Notes: generated by a model from the sequence alone, not told the origin. A stretch of DNA of 64,000 nucleotides from Bacillota bacterium (GCA_023408075.1 JAEYKW010000042.1:62001-126000); one strand, 5' to 3'; positions 23,708 through 32,773 are shown, counted from the first letter of the stretch. Program-made: numbers and translations.

Positions 23708-25165
23708 TTAAAGCACCTCCAGCACCGAGCCGGGCAGCGCGTCCTTATCCGCCACGGCTGTATGGCGCACCGGCTTGCTTTCCAGCGCCTGAATCTGCTG
23801 CGGCAGCGGCGTACCGGTGATTCTGCTCAGTTCCCGTGCCATATCAAAGCTGTCTATCCCCTGCGTATCCGCGCCGAGCGAGCTTAATACATCCGCCGGG
23901 AATTTATACGGCGATGCCGTGGAAACCACCACTGCCTTCGTGGTATCGCCATTCTGCTTGTATTTTTCGTAGACACCCATCGCAACGGCGGTATGCGTAT
24001 CGAGCAGGTATCCCTTCTGCTCAAACGTTGCTTTGATGCACGCCATCGTTTCGGTTTCGTCGCACCAGTCGGCGTAAAAATCGGCTTCGAGCGCCTCGCG
24101 TGCCTTACCTCCGATGTCGTAGCGGCCTTCTTTCTTGAGCTGGCTCATCATCGCGTTGACAGCCTGTTCGTCGCGCCCCGTCAGCTCAAACAGCAGCCGC
24201 TCCAAATTGCTTGATATCAGTATGTCCATCGACGGGGACATCGTTTTAAAGAAGGGGCGGTCGAGCGTGTACGCGCCCTTGCGGAAAAAGTCGGTCAGCA
24301 CGTTGTTCTTGTTCGACGCACATATCAAGCGCTTGATGGGCAGCCCCATGCGTTTTGCGTAATAGGCGGCGAGTATGTTCCCGAAGTTGCCCGTGGGCAC
24401 CACGAAATTGATCTCTTCGCCGTCTGTAATCTCTCCGTCGTTTAATAGCTGTGTATAAGCGCCCACATAGTAGGCAATCTGCGGCGCAAGACGCCCGAAG
24501 TTGATCGAGTTCGCTGACGAGAGGCTGTACCCCTTTGCGCTCACCTTCTCGGCGAATTCGCAATCGGTAAACATCGCCTTGACAGCGTTCTGCGCGTCGT
24601 CAAAGTTGCCGCGCACCGCGACCACATGCGTGTTCGCGCCCTCCTGCGTAACCATTTGCAGCCGCTGCATATCCGATACGCCTTCATTCGGGTAAAACAC
24701 GACGATGCGCGTATGCGGCACGTCACAAAACCCTTCCAGCGCGGCCTTGCCCGTATCGCCCGATGTCGCGACGAGTATCAGCACATCGGGGCCGTCGCTC
24801 ATCGCGGCGGTCATCAGGCGCGGCAGCACCGAAAGCGCCATATCCTTAAACGCGAGTGTCGGCCCATGCCAAAGCTCCAGCACGTATTCTCCGTGCGCGG
24901 TTTTCTTGAGCGGCGCTACCTTCGCGTCGTCAAAATTCGCATAAGCGGCGGTTGTGAGAGCCTCCAAGTCCCCCAAATCCTCGTAATAGCGACCGAGAAC
25001 ATTGGCGCAGAGCGCGGGGTATGAAAGCGCGGCAAGACGGCTCAACGGCCCCAAATCCGCAAACGTTTCAGGCACGAACAAGCCGCCCTCAGGCGAAATG
25101 CCCTGCAATGTGGCCGCCGACGCCTCAAGGCGCTGCGCGCTGTTTCTCGTACTGATGAGCTTCAT
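23708..25165 (-). CDS. thrC: Threonine synthase
   Basis: A 485-residue PLP enzyme that turns O-phosphohomoserine into threonine. It has the N-terminal STRN segment near residue 5, the PLP Lys in GPTLAFKDMALS near 109, the substrate loop ATSGDTGKAALEGF and the long C-terminal extension of fungal/bacterial type. It starts at ATG 25165 behind GGAGG and heads the thrC-DUF503-trpS-gph operon. A 110-base structured leader (25187-25297) precedes it and could control it. Confidence 0.95.
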   Translation of the reverse strand: MKLISTRNSAQRLEASAATLQGISPEGGLFVPETFADLGPLSRLAALSYPALCANVLGRYYEDLGDLEALTTAAYANFDDAKVAPLKKTAHGEYVLELWHGPTLAFKDMALSVLPRLMTAAMSDGPDVLILVATSGDTGKAALEGFCDVPHTRIVVFYPNEGVSDMQRLQMVTQEGANTHVVAVRGNFDDAQNAVKAMFTDCEFAEKVSAKGYSLSSANSINFGRLAPQIAYYVGAYTQLLNDGEITDGEEINFVVPTGNFGNILAAYYAKRMGLPIKRLICASNKNNVLTDFFRKGAYTLDRPFFKTMSPSMDILISSNLERLLFELTGRDEQAVNAMMSQLKKEGRYDIGGKAREALEADFYADWCDETETMACIKATFEQKGYLLDTHTAVAMGVYEKYKQNGDTTKAVVVSTASPYKFPADVLSSLGADTQGIDSFDMARELSRITGTPLPQQIQALESKPVRHTAVADKDALPGSVLEVL

Positions 25166-25186
25166 TCCTTATCCTCCAAGTATGGT

Positions 25187-25297
25187 GGCTCCCCTCTATA
25201 TTTTCTGCGGAGCCTCAAAAACAAACCTGCGCATGGCGCACCGGCTTATCATGCCGCCCCCTATGGCTGCCTGAAAGCTTGCGGCCCCGCGCAGGTT
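25187..25297 (-). promoter_or_regulatory. Structured leader upstream of thrC
   Basis: On the minus strand a stem AACCTGCGC/GCGCAGGTT (25289-25297 with 25224-25232) encloses about 56 bases with further GC helices. TTTGTTTTTGA follows. A second hairpin GGCTCC/GGAGCC (25187-25214) sits nine bases before the GGAGG of thrC. It may be the terminator of the upstream P-loop gene, an attenuator, or an unrecognised riboswitch. I found no T-box, SAM or lysine motif in it. Confidence 0.5.
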
Positions 25298-25314
25298 GCA
25301 AAGTCTGATTCCTG

Positions 25315-25719
25315 TTATCCCGCGATATATTTGCTCATATATTCGGGCATATCGTCGCTGCCGCTGACCACCAGATACGCGTTGATATCCGAGAACAGCG
25401 CTTCAAAGTTTTCGAGCAGAGTTTTCAGCTCTTCGCTGTCGTATTTGGCCATTTTTTTAAGGCCGTCTATGTAAACCGATGAAATATCGAAGTCACGCGA
25501 CAGGATGCCGCATACGAAACCATAGAGTTTGTCAGGATTGTTGATGCTGTAATCGGCGGTGTTGATAAAACGGATTTCATGCCTTAAGTCATACATGCAG
25601 CGGTTGTTGTCATCCAGATACACGATGTTTCCTTTCGTGCTGTCCACCTCTGCATTCGCCTTGTCCAGAAGTTGTTTTGACTTGCCGCTGCCTTTCTTTC
25701 CGTAGATTAATTGTATCAT
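25315..25719 (-). CDS. Small P-loop ATP-binding protein of unknown role
   Basis: A 134-residue protein with an N-terminal Walker A YGKKGSGKSK (residues 6-15), a Walker-B-like IVYLDDNNRCM near 38 and VYIDGLKKMAK near 87. Close relatives are common in Clostridia and often mislabelled as twitching motility PilT. It is too short for a full AAA+ ATPase. The start ATG 25719 follows an AAAGGAG-type site. It is encoded upstream of the thrC operon with the structured leader between, so co-transcription is uncertain. Confidence 0.7.
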   Translation of the reverse strand: MIQLIYGKKGSGKSKQLLDKANAEVDSTKGNIVYLDDNNRCMYDLRHEIRFINTADYSINNPDKLYGFVCGILSRDFDISSVYIDGLKKMAKYDSEELKTLLENFEALFSDINAYLVVSGSDDMPEYMSKYIAG

Positions 25720-25892
25720 ACTGGCATCACTCCTTTGGTTTTTTTTAATTATACAATGTTTTAAAGGTTTATTCTACTCCAAAATGGACAATTTTGATTC
25801 GCCGTCGCTTCCCGAACTGTCCATCATTGACAATAGATTTTTTACCTTTCATAGATGATAAACCAAAAAAGCAAAAACAAACCGAAAAAATT

Positions 25893-25944
25893 TTACGTCA
25901 CATAAAAAAGATGTTGCTCGCGACGTTACGTCACATGTTACAAT
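25893..25944 (+). promoter_or_regulatory. MerR-type promoter with 19-bp spacer and operator repeats
   Basis: The -35 TTGCTC (25914-25919) and -10 TACAAT (25939-25944) are 19 bases apart, the long spacer typical of MerR-activated promoters. A dyad GACGT-T-ACGTC (25922-25932) lies in the spacer. TTACGTCACAT occurs twice, at 25893-25903 and 25926-25936, exactly 33 bases apart. Confidence 0.75.
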
Positions 25945-25964
25945 GCGTTTATGGAGGAATAAAA

Positions 25965-26756
25965 ATGGTAACGAAAGATTTGCTGACAGTGGGCGATCTG
26001 GCAAAAGAAATGAGCATTACAGTCCGTACACTGCAGTTTTACGACAAAGAGGGGCTGTTGAAGCCTTCCGCCAAAAGTGAAGGCGGGCGCAGGCTTTACA
26101 CCAAAAAAGACATAGTAAAGCTCCATCAGATTCTATCGCTCAAATTCTTAGGGTTTTCGCTCGATGAAATCAAGCTCAAGCTGCTGCCGCTTGATAAACC
26201 GGAGGATGTTGCGCAGATACTCGGCAAGCAAAAGCTCATTATCGAGGAGCAAATCAAAGAACTGGCTGCCGTAAAAGAGGCGATTGAATCGCTTCAGTCG
26301 GAAGTGCTGCAGATCATGACAGTTGACTTTGACAAGTATGCGGATATCGTCTCGCTGCTAAGGCTGAACAACAAAAATTACTGGATGGTGAAGCTGTTTG
26401 ACGAGAAAATGATGGATCATATCCGAGACAGGTTTTCGCTTGCTCCTCAAAAAGGCATTATTATCTATCAGAAATACCAAGCCATGCTTAACAATACCAT
26501 CGCGCTGCAGCAGCGGGGCATATCCCCCGACAGCAAAGAGGGCATTGAGCTGGCCAGGCAGTGGTGGGCCATGATCATGGATTTCACCGGCGGCGATTTA
26601 AATCTTCTGCCTGAGCTCATGAAATTCAACGAGAGCAAGCAGGGCTGGGATGAGAATGTTGCAGAAAAGCAAAAACAGGCCGACGGTTTTCTCGGCCAGG
26701 CGCTCGCCGCTTACTTTGCCAAAGAGGGCTTCAATGTACCAAATATGGAGGGATAA
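25965..26756 (+). CDS. MerR-family regulator with TipAS-like effector domain
   Basis: A 263-residue protein. The N-terminal MerR winged helix is at residues about 7-75 (LTVGDLAKEMSITVRTLQFYD, GGRRLYTKKDI), then a dimer coiled coil to about 120. The C-terminal TipAS-like domain at about 140-258 includes RQWWAMIMDFTGGD. TipAS domains bind antibiotics or peptides. ATG 25965 has GGAGG eight bases upstream; upstream in-frame codons precede the promoter. It is followed two bases later by the ABC ATPase gene, so it probably senses a drug and induces that exporter from the 19-bp-spacer promoter. Confidence 0.88.
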   Translation: MVTKDLLTVGDLAKEMSITVRTLQFYDKEGLLKPSAKSEGGRRLYTKKDIVKLHQILSLKFLGFSLDEIKLKLLPLDKPEDVAQILGKQKLIIEEQIKELAAVKEAIESLQSEVLQIMTVDFDKYADIVSLLRLNNKNYWMVKLFDEKMMDHIRDRFSLAPQKGIIIYQKYQAMLNNTIALQQRGISPDSKEGIELARQWWAMIMDFTGGDLNLLPELMKFNESKQGWDENVAEKQKQADGFLGQALAAYFAKEGFNVPNMEG

Positions 26757-26757
26757 T

Positions 26758-27621
26758 ATGAATAAGATGATTGAGGTCAAGTCGCTTATTAAAAGCTACG
26801 GCGATAACGAGGTGCTTAAGGGCATATCGTTTGAGGTGAAACAGGGCGAGATTTTCGCGCTGCTCGGCACCAACGGCGCAGGCAAGACGACCACGCTCGA
26901 ATGCATCGAGGGCATACGCAAATACCAGAGCGGCGAGATTCATGTGAACGGCAAAACCGGTGTTCAGCTCCAGTCGTCGTCGCTGCCGCAGCATATGAAA
27001 GCCTGCGAAGCGCTCAGGCTGTTCGCCAAATGGAGCGGTGCATCCGTAGACGAAGTGTTTCTTAAGCGGCTCGGGTTCGATGAGATCAAGAACAAAGCAT
27101 ATAAGGATATGTCGACCGGGCAGAAACGGCGGCTGCATCTGGCGCTCGCGATGACGGGCGACCCGGCCATCGTATTTCTTGACGAGCCCACGGCCGGGCT
27201 CGATGTGGAAGGCCGCGCCGCACTGCACGAAGAGATCAGAAGGCTCAAAGCGCAGGGCAAAACGGTGATACTCGCGAGCCACGACATGGCGGAGGTGGAA
27301 GCGCTCTGCGACCGCATCGCGATACTCAAGGACGGCGTGATCGCGTTCATCGGCACGGCAGGCGAGCTCACGCAGCAGATGTCGAATACATTCAAGGTGC
27401 TGATCAGACTGTCGGCGCCCCTGCCGGTTAAAGAACTCAAGCATTGCGTTTTTACTGGCGCTTCTCAAGGCTACGACACATTCGAAACGGCGAGCCTCGA
27501 GGACGGCCTTGCGGAGCTGCTGGCCGCCGCGAAAGCAAGCGGCGCGCACGTGCGTGATTTGAAGCTTGAACACGCGAGCCTCGAGCAACGGTTCCTCGAT
27601 ATCGCAAAGGAGGGCAAATAA
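26758..27621 (+). CDS. ABC transporter ATP-binding protein (DrrA/CcmA type)
   Basis: A 287-residue ATPase with Walker A LGTNGAGKTTTLE near residue 40, a Q-loop VQLQSSSLPQ near 77, signature MSTGQKRRLHLALAM near 120, Walker B IVFLDEPTAGLD near 142 and the switch His in ASHDMAE. The C-terminal extension of about 75 residues is typical of drug or lantibiotic exporters. It starts two bases after the MerR gene ends (GGAGGG in the overlap), and the permease follows one base later. Confidence 0.93.
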   Translation: MNKMIEVKSLIKSYGDNEVLKGISFEVKQGEIFALLGTNGAGKTTTLECIEGIRKYQSGEIHVNGKTGVQLQSSSLPQHMKACEALRLFAKWSGASVDEVFLKRLGFDEIKNKAYKDMSTGQKRRLHLALAMTGDPAIVFLDEPTAGLDVEGRAALHEEIRRLKAQGKTVILASHDMAEVEALCDRIAILKDGVIAFIGTAGELTQQMSNTFKVLIRLSAPLPVKELKHCVFTGASQGYDTFETASLEDGLAELLAAAKASGAHVRDLKLEHASLEQRFLDIAKEGK

Positions 27622-27622
27622 A

Positions 27623-28339
27623 ATGAACGCATTTTTATATGGCATCGGCCTGCAGTGGAAGCTGGATCTTCGCAACAGGTATGTGCTGCTCACGTATTAT
27701 GTGGTGCCGCTTGTGTTCTTTCTGTTTATCGGCGGCATATTCACCTCAATCAACCCCGAGGCGTACAAAACGCTGATTGCCTCGATGAGCGTATTCGGCG
27801 TATCGATGGGCGCGTTCTTGGGCGCTCCCACCCCGCTGATTGAGCTGTACGGCAGTGAAATGAAAAAAGCCTACAAGGTGGGCGGCATACCGCTCTGGAC
27901 GGCAACGGTCAACAACCTGATATCCGGACTCATTCATCTGATGATGATGAGCGTGCTGATTTACCTGATTGCGCCGCTGGCTTTCCATGCCGAGGTGCCC
28001 GCCTCCGCAGCTGCGTATTTCGTCACGCATGCGGTTTTCATCACCGCATGCCTTGGCATCGGCACGCTGCTCGGTTTATTCTTGAAAAGCAGCTCAAAGC
28101 TCACAATCATCGCACAGCTCATATTCCTGCCGTCGATCATGCTCTCGGGCATCATGTTTCCAAGCAGCATGTTGCCGGATGCGCTGCAAACCGTGGGCAA
28201 GGTGTTTCCTGCCACATGGGGCTTTGCGGGCCTCACCGGCGGCGGTTGGGACGGTACGGGGCTGCTCGTACTCGCGGGGTTTATCGTTGTGACGCTGGCT
28301 GTCAGCGCATGGCGGATAGGCAAGCTCAAGGCGGATTAA
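27623..28339 (+). CDS. ABC-2 type exporter permease
   Basis: A 238-residue membrane protein with six predicted helices, at about residues 23-42, 50-70, 95-120, 130-155, 165-185 and 212-232. The ABC-2 signature region is FLPSIMLSGIMFPSSMLP. It partners the ATPase encoded directly upstream (AAAGGAGGG before ATG 27623). Together with the MerR-TipAS regulator this forms a three-gene inducible efflux module; the substrate is unknown. Confidence 0.9.
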   Translation: MNAFLYGIGLQWKLDLRNRYVLLTYYVVPLVFFLFIGGIFTSINPEAYKTLIASMSVFGVSMGAFLGAPTPLIELYGSEMKKAYKVGGIPLWTATVNNLISGLIHLMMMSVLIYLIAPLAFHAEVPASAAAYFVTHAVFITACLGIGTLLGLFLKSSSKLTIIAQLIFLPSIMLSGIMFPSSMLPDALQTVGKVFPATWGFAGLTGGGWDGTGLLVLAGFIVVTLAVSAWRIGKLKAD

Positions 28340-28360
28340 ACGCACAGGGAATGAATACAG

Positions 28361-28391
28361 GAGCTGTTCAGTATATGAACGGCTCTTTTTT
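28361..28391 (+). terminator. Terminator of the MerR-ABC operon
   Basis: The stem GAGCTGTTCA/TGAACGGCTC (one G-T pair) with a five-base loop is followed by TTTTTT, about 20 bases past the permease stop. Confidence 0.85.
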
Positions 28392-28444
28392 ATGCACACG
28401 GGGACGCACAGTGTGATATGTGAGCAAAGTTACAATCCCTTTGG

Positions 28445-28546
28445 CAATCCTCAGTCAGCAAAGCTGACAGCTCCTTTCAAAAGGAGCCTCTATTCGCTGC
28501 ATAAGACGGCCTCCTGAGGTGGCACAGGCAGCGTGACGAAGGATTG
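28445..28546. repeat. Miniature palindromic repeat, family B copy 1
   Basis: A 102-base element bounded by CAATCCTC and GAAGGATTG. It contains hairpins GTCAGC-AAA-GCTGAC and GCTCCTTT/AAAGGAGC, then GGTGGCACAGGCAGCGTGACG. The same ends and hairpin occur at 28676. No gene is seen anywhere between 28392 and 28962. Confidence 0.75.
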
Positions 28547-28675
28547 AGAGCAGCACTTTTGAATTAGTATATCGCTTAAGCACCTTATTGCTCTTGGCGT
28601 CTTGTGTCATGCTGAGCGTAGTGACACGGAGCAAAGCATCCCATTTTTATTTGAAAAGGGCCATAGCGCGTTTAT

Positions 28676-28783
28676 CAATCCTCAGTCAGCAAAGCTGACA
28701 GCTCCTAAAGAGCTTCTATTCGAAGTTTAAGAACAAGCCTCCTTTATGAAAGGAGGTGGCGCGCGCAGCGCGGCGGAGGATTG
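28676..28783. repeat. Miniature palindromic repeat, family B copy 2
   Basis: A 108-base copy with terminal inverted CAATCCTC...GGAGGATTG, the same GTCAGC-AAA-GCTGAC hairpin, CCTCCTTT/AAAGGAGG, and a GC-rich 3' palindrome (GGCGCGCGCAGCGCGGC). Partial copies are at 44089 and 45291. A degenerate 3' end lies near 28903-28937. Confidence 0.78.
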
Positions 28784-28962
28784 CAGTCTTTAGACAAAGG
28801 TATCATTTTGAATAAGTCTTTTGGCTCCCTGTTTATCATTGCGTTTGTCATCAGCGTGCAAACATAAAACGGGCGATCCATGATCGCCCCCACCACAAAT
28901 AGGATGGCACATGCAGCGTGCGGAAGATTGCGGGCTTTGCCGTTTCTTTATGCCGCCTGTAC

Positions 28963-28993
28963 GAAAAGGAGCCGTCCGGTTTCGAACAGCTCC
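28963..28993 (-). terminator. Terminator of pckG
   Basis: On the minus strand, GGGAGCTGTTC pairs with GGACGGCTCC and is followed by TTTTCG, 25 bases past the stop codon. Confidence 0.75.
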
Positions 28994-29018
28994 CTTTGTG
29001 TTTCGTATTGAAACTAAA

Positions 29019-30827
29019 TTACATTCCCTGGACTCTTTCTTCGAGAGCGCTGAGCTCGTCGAACAGTGCCTTGGGCATTTTCTTCGTGGGCTGGTCGTAT
29101 TTGGCGTAGTGCTCTTTGATCGATTCGATTTCGGCAAGCCACATATCTTTTTCGATCTTCAAGAGTTCGGTCATATCCTTTTCGCTCACATCAAGACCTG
29201 TGGTGTCAAGCGCACCCTGCGTGGGCATATAGCCGATCGCGGTCTTATCCGCTTTGCCTGCGCCGTCCACACGCTCGAATATCCACTTCAATACGCGGCT
29301 GTTTTCGCCGAAGCCCGGCCACAGCCACTTGCCGTCTTTGTCTTTGCGGAACCAGTTGACGTAGAAGATTTTCGGAAGCTTGTCGGCATCGGTCGCTTCG
29401 CCGATATCAAGCCAGTGCTGCAGATAATCGCAGACGTTGTAGCCGATGAACGGCAACATTGCAAACGGGTCGCGGCGGACCTGGCCGATCTTGGCCGAAA
29501 TGGCCGCAGCCGTGATTTCGCTGCCCATGATGGATCCGAGGAACACGCCGTGCTGCCACGAAAAGCTCTCGTGCACAAGCGGAATCGTGCTCGGGCGGCG
29601 TCCGCCGATGAGTATCGCGGAAATCGGCACACCCTTGGGGTCTTCCCATTCGGGCGCAATCGCGGGGCACTGTCCGGCCGGCGCTGTGAAACGCGCATTC
29701 GGATGAGCGGCGGGAGCTTCCGAACCCGGCGCCCAGTCTTTGCCCTTCCAGTCGATCAGGTGCGAGGGCGCATCATAGCCGATGCCTTCCCACCACACAT
29801 CACCGTCGTCGGTCAAGCCGACGTTTGTGAATATCGTGTTTTTGTCCGAGCTGTGCATCGCGTTCGGGTTCGAGTGCATCGAAGTGCCCGGCGCCACGCC
29901 GAAGAATCCGAATTCGGGATTGATCGCGTAGAGACGGCCGTCCGCACCGAACTTCATCCAGGCGATGTCGTCGCCGATGGTCTCAACCTTCCAGCCGGGG
30001 ATCGTGGGAATCAGCATGGCGAGGTTGGTTTTGCCGCACGCGCTCGGGAATGCGCCGGTGACATATTTGACTTTGCCTTCGGGGCTGGTCAGCTTTAAAA
30101 TCAGCATATGCTCAGCCATCCATCCCTCGTCTCTCGCCTGCACGGAAGCGATACGCAGCGCAAAGCACTTTTTGCCGAGCAGCGCGTTGCCGCCGTAACC
30201 GGAGCCGTAAGACCAGATGGTTCTTTCTTCGGGGAAATGGCTGATGTATTTCTGTTCGATCGGCGCACACGGCCAGGAAGAATCCTTCTGGCCTTCGGCA
30301 AGGGGTGCACCCACAGAGTGCAGGCACGGTACGAAATCGCCGTCGCCCAGCACATCAAGAACCTTTTCGCCCATGCGGGTCATGATGCGCATGTTGGTGA
30401 CAACATACGGGCTGTCCGAGATTTCCACACCGATTTTAGAAATCGGGGAGCCGATCGGGCCCATGGAGAACGGAATCACGTAAAGCGTTCTGCCCTTCAT
30501 GCAGCCTTTGTAAAGCGCCTTCATGGTGTCTTTGAGTTCATTGGGGGCCACCCAATTGTTGGTCGGACCCGCGTCTTCCTGCTTTAAGGAAGAAATGTAC
30601 GTTCTGTCCTCGACGCGCGCCACGTCAGACGCGTCGCTGCGGAACAGATAGCATCCGGGACGTTTCTGAGGATCGAGCGGCGTAGCCATTCCGGCATCAA
30701 CCATCTCTTTGAGCAGTCTCTGATTTTCCTCTTCGGAACCGTCGCACCAATATACCTGGTCCGGCTGGCACAGTTCGGCCACTTCGTCGACCCATGCCAA
30801 AAGTTTTTTGTTAGTCGTCATTGTCAT
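29019..30827 (-). CDS. pckG: Phosphoenolpyruvate carboxykinase (GTP)
   Basis: A 602-residue enzyme interconverting oxaloacetate plus GTP with PEP, CO2 and GDP. GTP-type landmarks are the P-loop FPSACGKTNLAMLIP (near residue 275, with the GTP-class reactive Cys), GDDIAWMKFG, and GIGYDAPSHLIDWKGKDW. Length matches the GTP family (about 600), not the ATP family (about 530). It starts at ATG 30827 behind GAGGTGAGGG, and a TATAAT lies about 80 bases upstream on the same strand. In anaerobes it often runs towards oxaloacetate during fermentation. Single gene with a terminator. Confidence 0.96.
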   Translation of the reverse strand: MTMTTNKKLLAWVDEVAELCQPDQVYWCDGSEEENQRLLKEMVDAGMATPLDPQKRPGCYLFRSDASDVARVEDRTYISSLKQEDAGPTNNWVAPNELKDTMKALYKGCMKGRTLYVIPFSMGPIGSPISKIGVEISDSPYVVTNMRIMTRMGEKVLDVLGDGDFVPCLHSVGAPLAEGQKDSSWPCAPIEQKYISHFPEERTIWSYGSGYGGNALLGKKCFALRIASVQARDEGWMAEHMLILKLTSPEGKVKYVTGAFPSACGKTNLAMLIPTIPGWKVETIGDDIAWMKFGADGRLYAINPEFGFFGVAPGTSMHSNPNAMHSSDKNTIFTNVGLTDDGDVWWEGIGYDAPSHLIDWKGKDWAPGSEAPAAHPNARFTAPAGQCPAIAPEWEDPKGVPISAILIGGRRPSTIPLVHESFSWQHGVFLGSIMGSEITAAAISAKIGQVRRDPFAMLPFIGYNVCDYLQHWLDIGEATDADKLPKIFYVNWFRKDKDGKWLWPGFGENSRVLKWIFERVDGAGKADKTAIGYMPTQGALDTTGLDVSEKDMTELLKIEKDMWLAEIESIKEHYAKYDQPTKKMPKALFDELSALEERVQGM

Positions 30828-31069
30828 TTACCCTCACCTCTTTTTGAATTTTTAGAAAATCAAAATTTCCTTTTGATCCGCTATAAAACCGCATTGCTCT
30901 TATTATAACTGCTTTTTACCTGAAAATGAATCCCCTAATGAAAGTTTTTTTTTAAATTCTTGCGAAATTATCATTAACGGTACACAACGATATGCCAGTA
31001 TGATTAATTATTGCTCAATACACGCATCCGCATGCAGGCTTGTCCCCGTTTTCATAACAATAAAGCGCG

Positions 31070-31348
31070 TCAGCTCACATCATCGCGGGAGGCTTTGTAG
31101 GATATCAGTGCCCCCACAGCCGATACAAAGTTGCCGAGTATGTTCTCCTGAGCGGGCGTTAACCCTTCCGTCATGATATTGGCCAATATCGCAGCAAGCA
31201 CCGTACCCGTTTTTGACGGCAGCACCTCAAGCCAGCATTTGGGCGCAAATTGAGATTTGTCGTCATCGTCATCGTTATCGGTGTCGGTATCGCTCGCGCT
31301 TTTTATTAATTTTTTGGGATCAAAAGAAGGCGGATCATACCATGTCAT
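31070..31348 (-). CDS. Hypothetical protein with acidic linker
   Basis: A 92-residue protein, not recognised. The N-terminus MTWYDPPSFDPKKLIKSAS is followed by a run of Asp/Thr (DTDTDNDDDDD). The C-terminal half is helical and hydrophobic (TGTVLAAILANIMTEGLTP, NILGNFVSAVGALISY) and could be a membrane or dimer segment. CGGAGC lies about eight bases before ATG 31348. The acidic run is low complexity. It is a lone gene between pckG and a repeat-filled gap. Confidence 0.55.
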   Translation of the reverse strand: MTWYDPPSFDPKKLIKSASDTDTDNDDDDDKSQFAPKCWLEVLPSKTGTVLAAILANIMTEGLTPAQENILGNFVSAVGALISYKASRDDVS

Positions 31349-31607
31349 ATAAAGCTCCGAACAACATTAAACTTGCCGGTGTCTTACATATCATATTCAG
31401 CGAGCGGCATATGGTGTGAATGCCGTCTGCGGACTGCCGACGCGCAGCGGCAGAGAAAATCCCCGGTCATCGCCGGACGGTTCCCTCAGCATGTTCTTTT
31501 CCAGCCGCATTTGGCACACCGAGATCGCTCAGTCACAAATGCTTTCCGCAGACGGTTCCTTCAATGGGGTACAGCCTTGATCGAATAAGCATGCGATTAT
31601 GGTTTCG

Positions 31608-31645
31608 CCTTTAAGGAGAAGCTGTCGCCCAAGGCGACTGATGAG
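31608..31645. repeat. Degenerate copy of the palindromic repeat family
   Basis: CCTTTAAGGAGAAGCTGTCGCC followed by AAGGCGACTGATGAG resembles the outer parts of the R/B repeats. The wider gap 31349-31719 has no gene I can support, only scattered small palindromes. Confidence 0.35.
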
Positions 31646-31719
31646 TTGATTTATGAACATCTTTCGTTTGCCGCCTTATCCTCCGAGAAGAAGGCTTATC
31701 TGAGTTGTCCGCAAAGTAA

Positions 31720-31753
31720 AAAAGCGGCTCAAGGATAAACACCCCAAGCCGCC
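31720..31753 (-). terminator. Terminator of the GT2-GtrA gene
   Basis: On the minus strand, GCGGCTTGGGG pairs with CCTTGAGCCGC (G-T tolerated) and is followed by TTTTTT. Confidence 0.8.
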
Positions 31754-31765
31754 GAATTTCAATTA

Positions 31766-32773
31766 TTACTTAAATATGTACTTGCGCTGCACCGTATAGC
31801 TCACAAAGAACAGCGGCACATCGACGATGATTTTCGCGAGCAGATCGGGCACGCCCGCGAGGGTCAGCAAATCGCCGCCGCCGATACCGACAGCCATGAT
31901 CAGCAACGCAAGCAGGTAATACTTAAGCACGCTGCTGCGTTCACCGTTCGCAAAAACAACGTGGCGGTTGATCATGAAATTGACAAACGAACTGACCGCG
32001 CGCGCCAGAAAATAGCTGGACCAGTAATCGAGGCTGAACGCGAGGTTCAACAGCGCAAACATGCTGTAATCCACCACGAACGACGCAAGCGAGGATGCGA
32101 TAAACTTGAGAATCTTGCCGTATATAAGCCACGAATCGCGCAGCGGATGAAAATGCGAGCTTTTGTTGCCTTCGAGGTACACCGTTTCAATCGGCACCTC
32201 GACGTATTTGATGCCCCACCGCTCGATATTCAGCAGCATGCTCATTTCATACTCGTACCGGTCGCCTTCGAGCGCGCAAAGCTCGGCGAAAATATTGCCG
32301 GGCAGGCCGCGCAGCCCCGTCTGCGTATCCGTGACCCTGAGCCCCGTCGCCAACCGAAAAATGCCGCGCGTCAGCGTGTTGCCAAAGCGAGACCTTGCGG
32401 GCACGTCGCCCGAGAACGCCCTTGCGCCGATCACAAGCACGCCCGGGTTTTGCTTCATCGTATCAATCACAAGGCCGATATCGCCCGGCGTATGCTGGCC
32501 GTCCGCGTCCGCCGTGACAATGCCCTTTATATTCTCCTGCTTTTCAATATGCGTGATGCCCGTCTTGAGCGCCGCACCCTTCCCTTTGTTCTCAGGATGT
32601 ATCAAGACACAGGCCCCCGCTGCCGAGACCTGATCAAAAACCGGCGTATAACTTTCGCCGCTGCCGTCGTCCACCACTGTTACGTTAATGTCTTTATCGC
32701 GCAGGCATTTGACCACCTGCACAAGCTTTTCATCCGGCTGATAGGCCGGGATCAGCACCGCGTATTCTTTCAC
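31766..32773 (-). CDS. Glycosyltransferase family 2 fused to a GtrA membrane domain
   Basis: A 335-residue protein. Residues about 1-205 are a GT-A glycosyltransferase with VLIPAYQPDEKL, VVDDGSGE and the metal-binding TADADGQHTPGD. Residues about 215-335 form four GtrA-type helices that end in VSYTVQRKYIFK. The family transfers a sugar to or from polyprenyl phosphate and flips the lipid-linked sugar, or decorates wall polymers. It is a single gene with its own terminator. The start ATG 32773 follows GAAGGAGA. Confidence 0.9.
   Translation of the reverse strand: MKEYAVLIPAYQPDEKLVQVVKCLRDKDINVTVVDDGSGESYTPVFDQVSAAGACVLIHPENKGKGAALKTGITHIEKQENIKGIVTADADGQHTPGDIGLVIDTMKQNPGVLVIGARAFSGDVPARSRFGNTLTRGIFRLATGLRVTDTQTGLRGLPGNIFAELCALEGDRYEYEMSMLLNIERWGIKYVEVPIETVYLEGNKSSHFHPLRDSWLIYGKILKFIASSLASFVVDYSMFALLNLAFSLDYWSSYFLARAVSSFVNFMINRHVVFANGERSSVLKYYLLALLIMAVGIGGGDLLTLAGVPDLLAKIIVDVPLFFVSYTVQRKYIFK

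Noticed and set aside
26731..27693. A 320-codon minus-strand frame opposite the ABC ATPase
   Set aside because: All ATPase motifs are intact on the plus strand and the antisense frame has no recognisable motif.
28911..30098. A 395-codon plus-strand frame opposite pckG
   Set aside because: pckG is certain on the other strand. The frame has no ribosome site and reads as low-complexity antisense.
29019..30827. ATP-type PEP carboxykinase
   Set aside because: The length and the FPSACGKTN P-loop belong to the GTP family.
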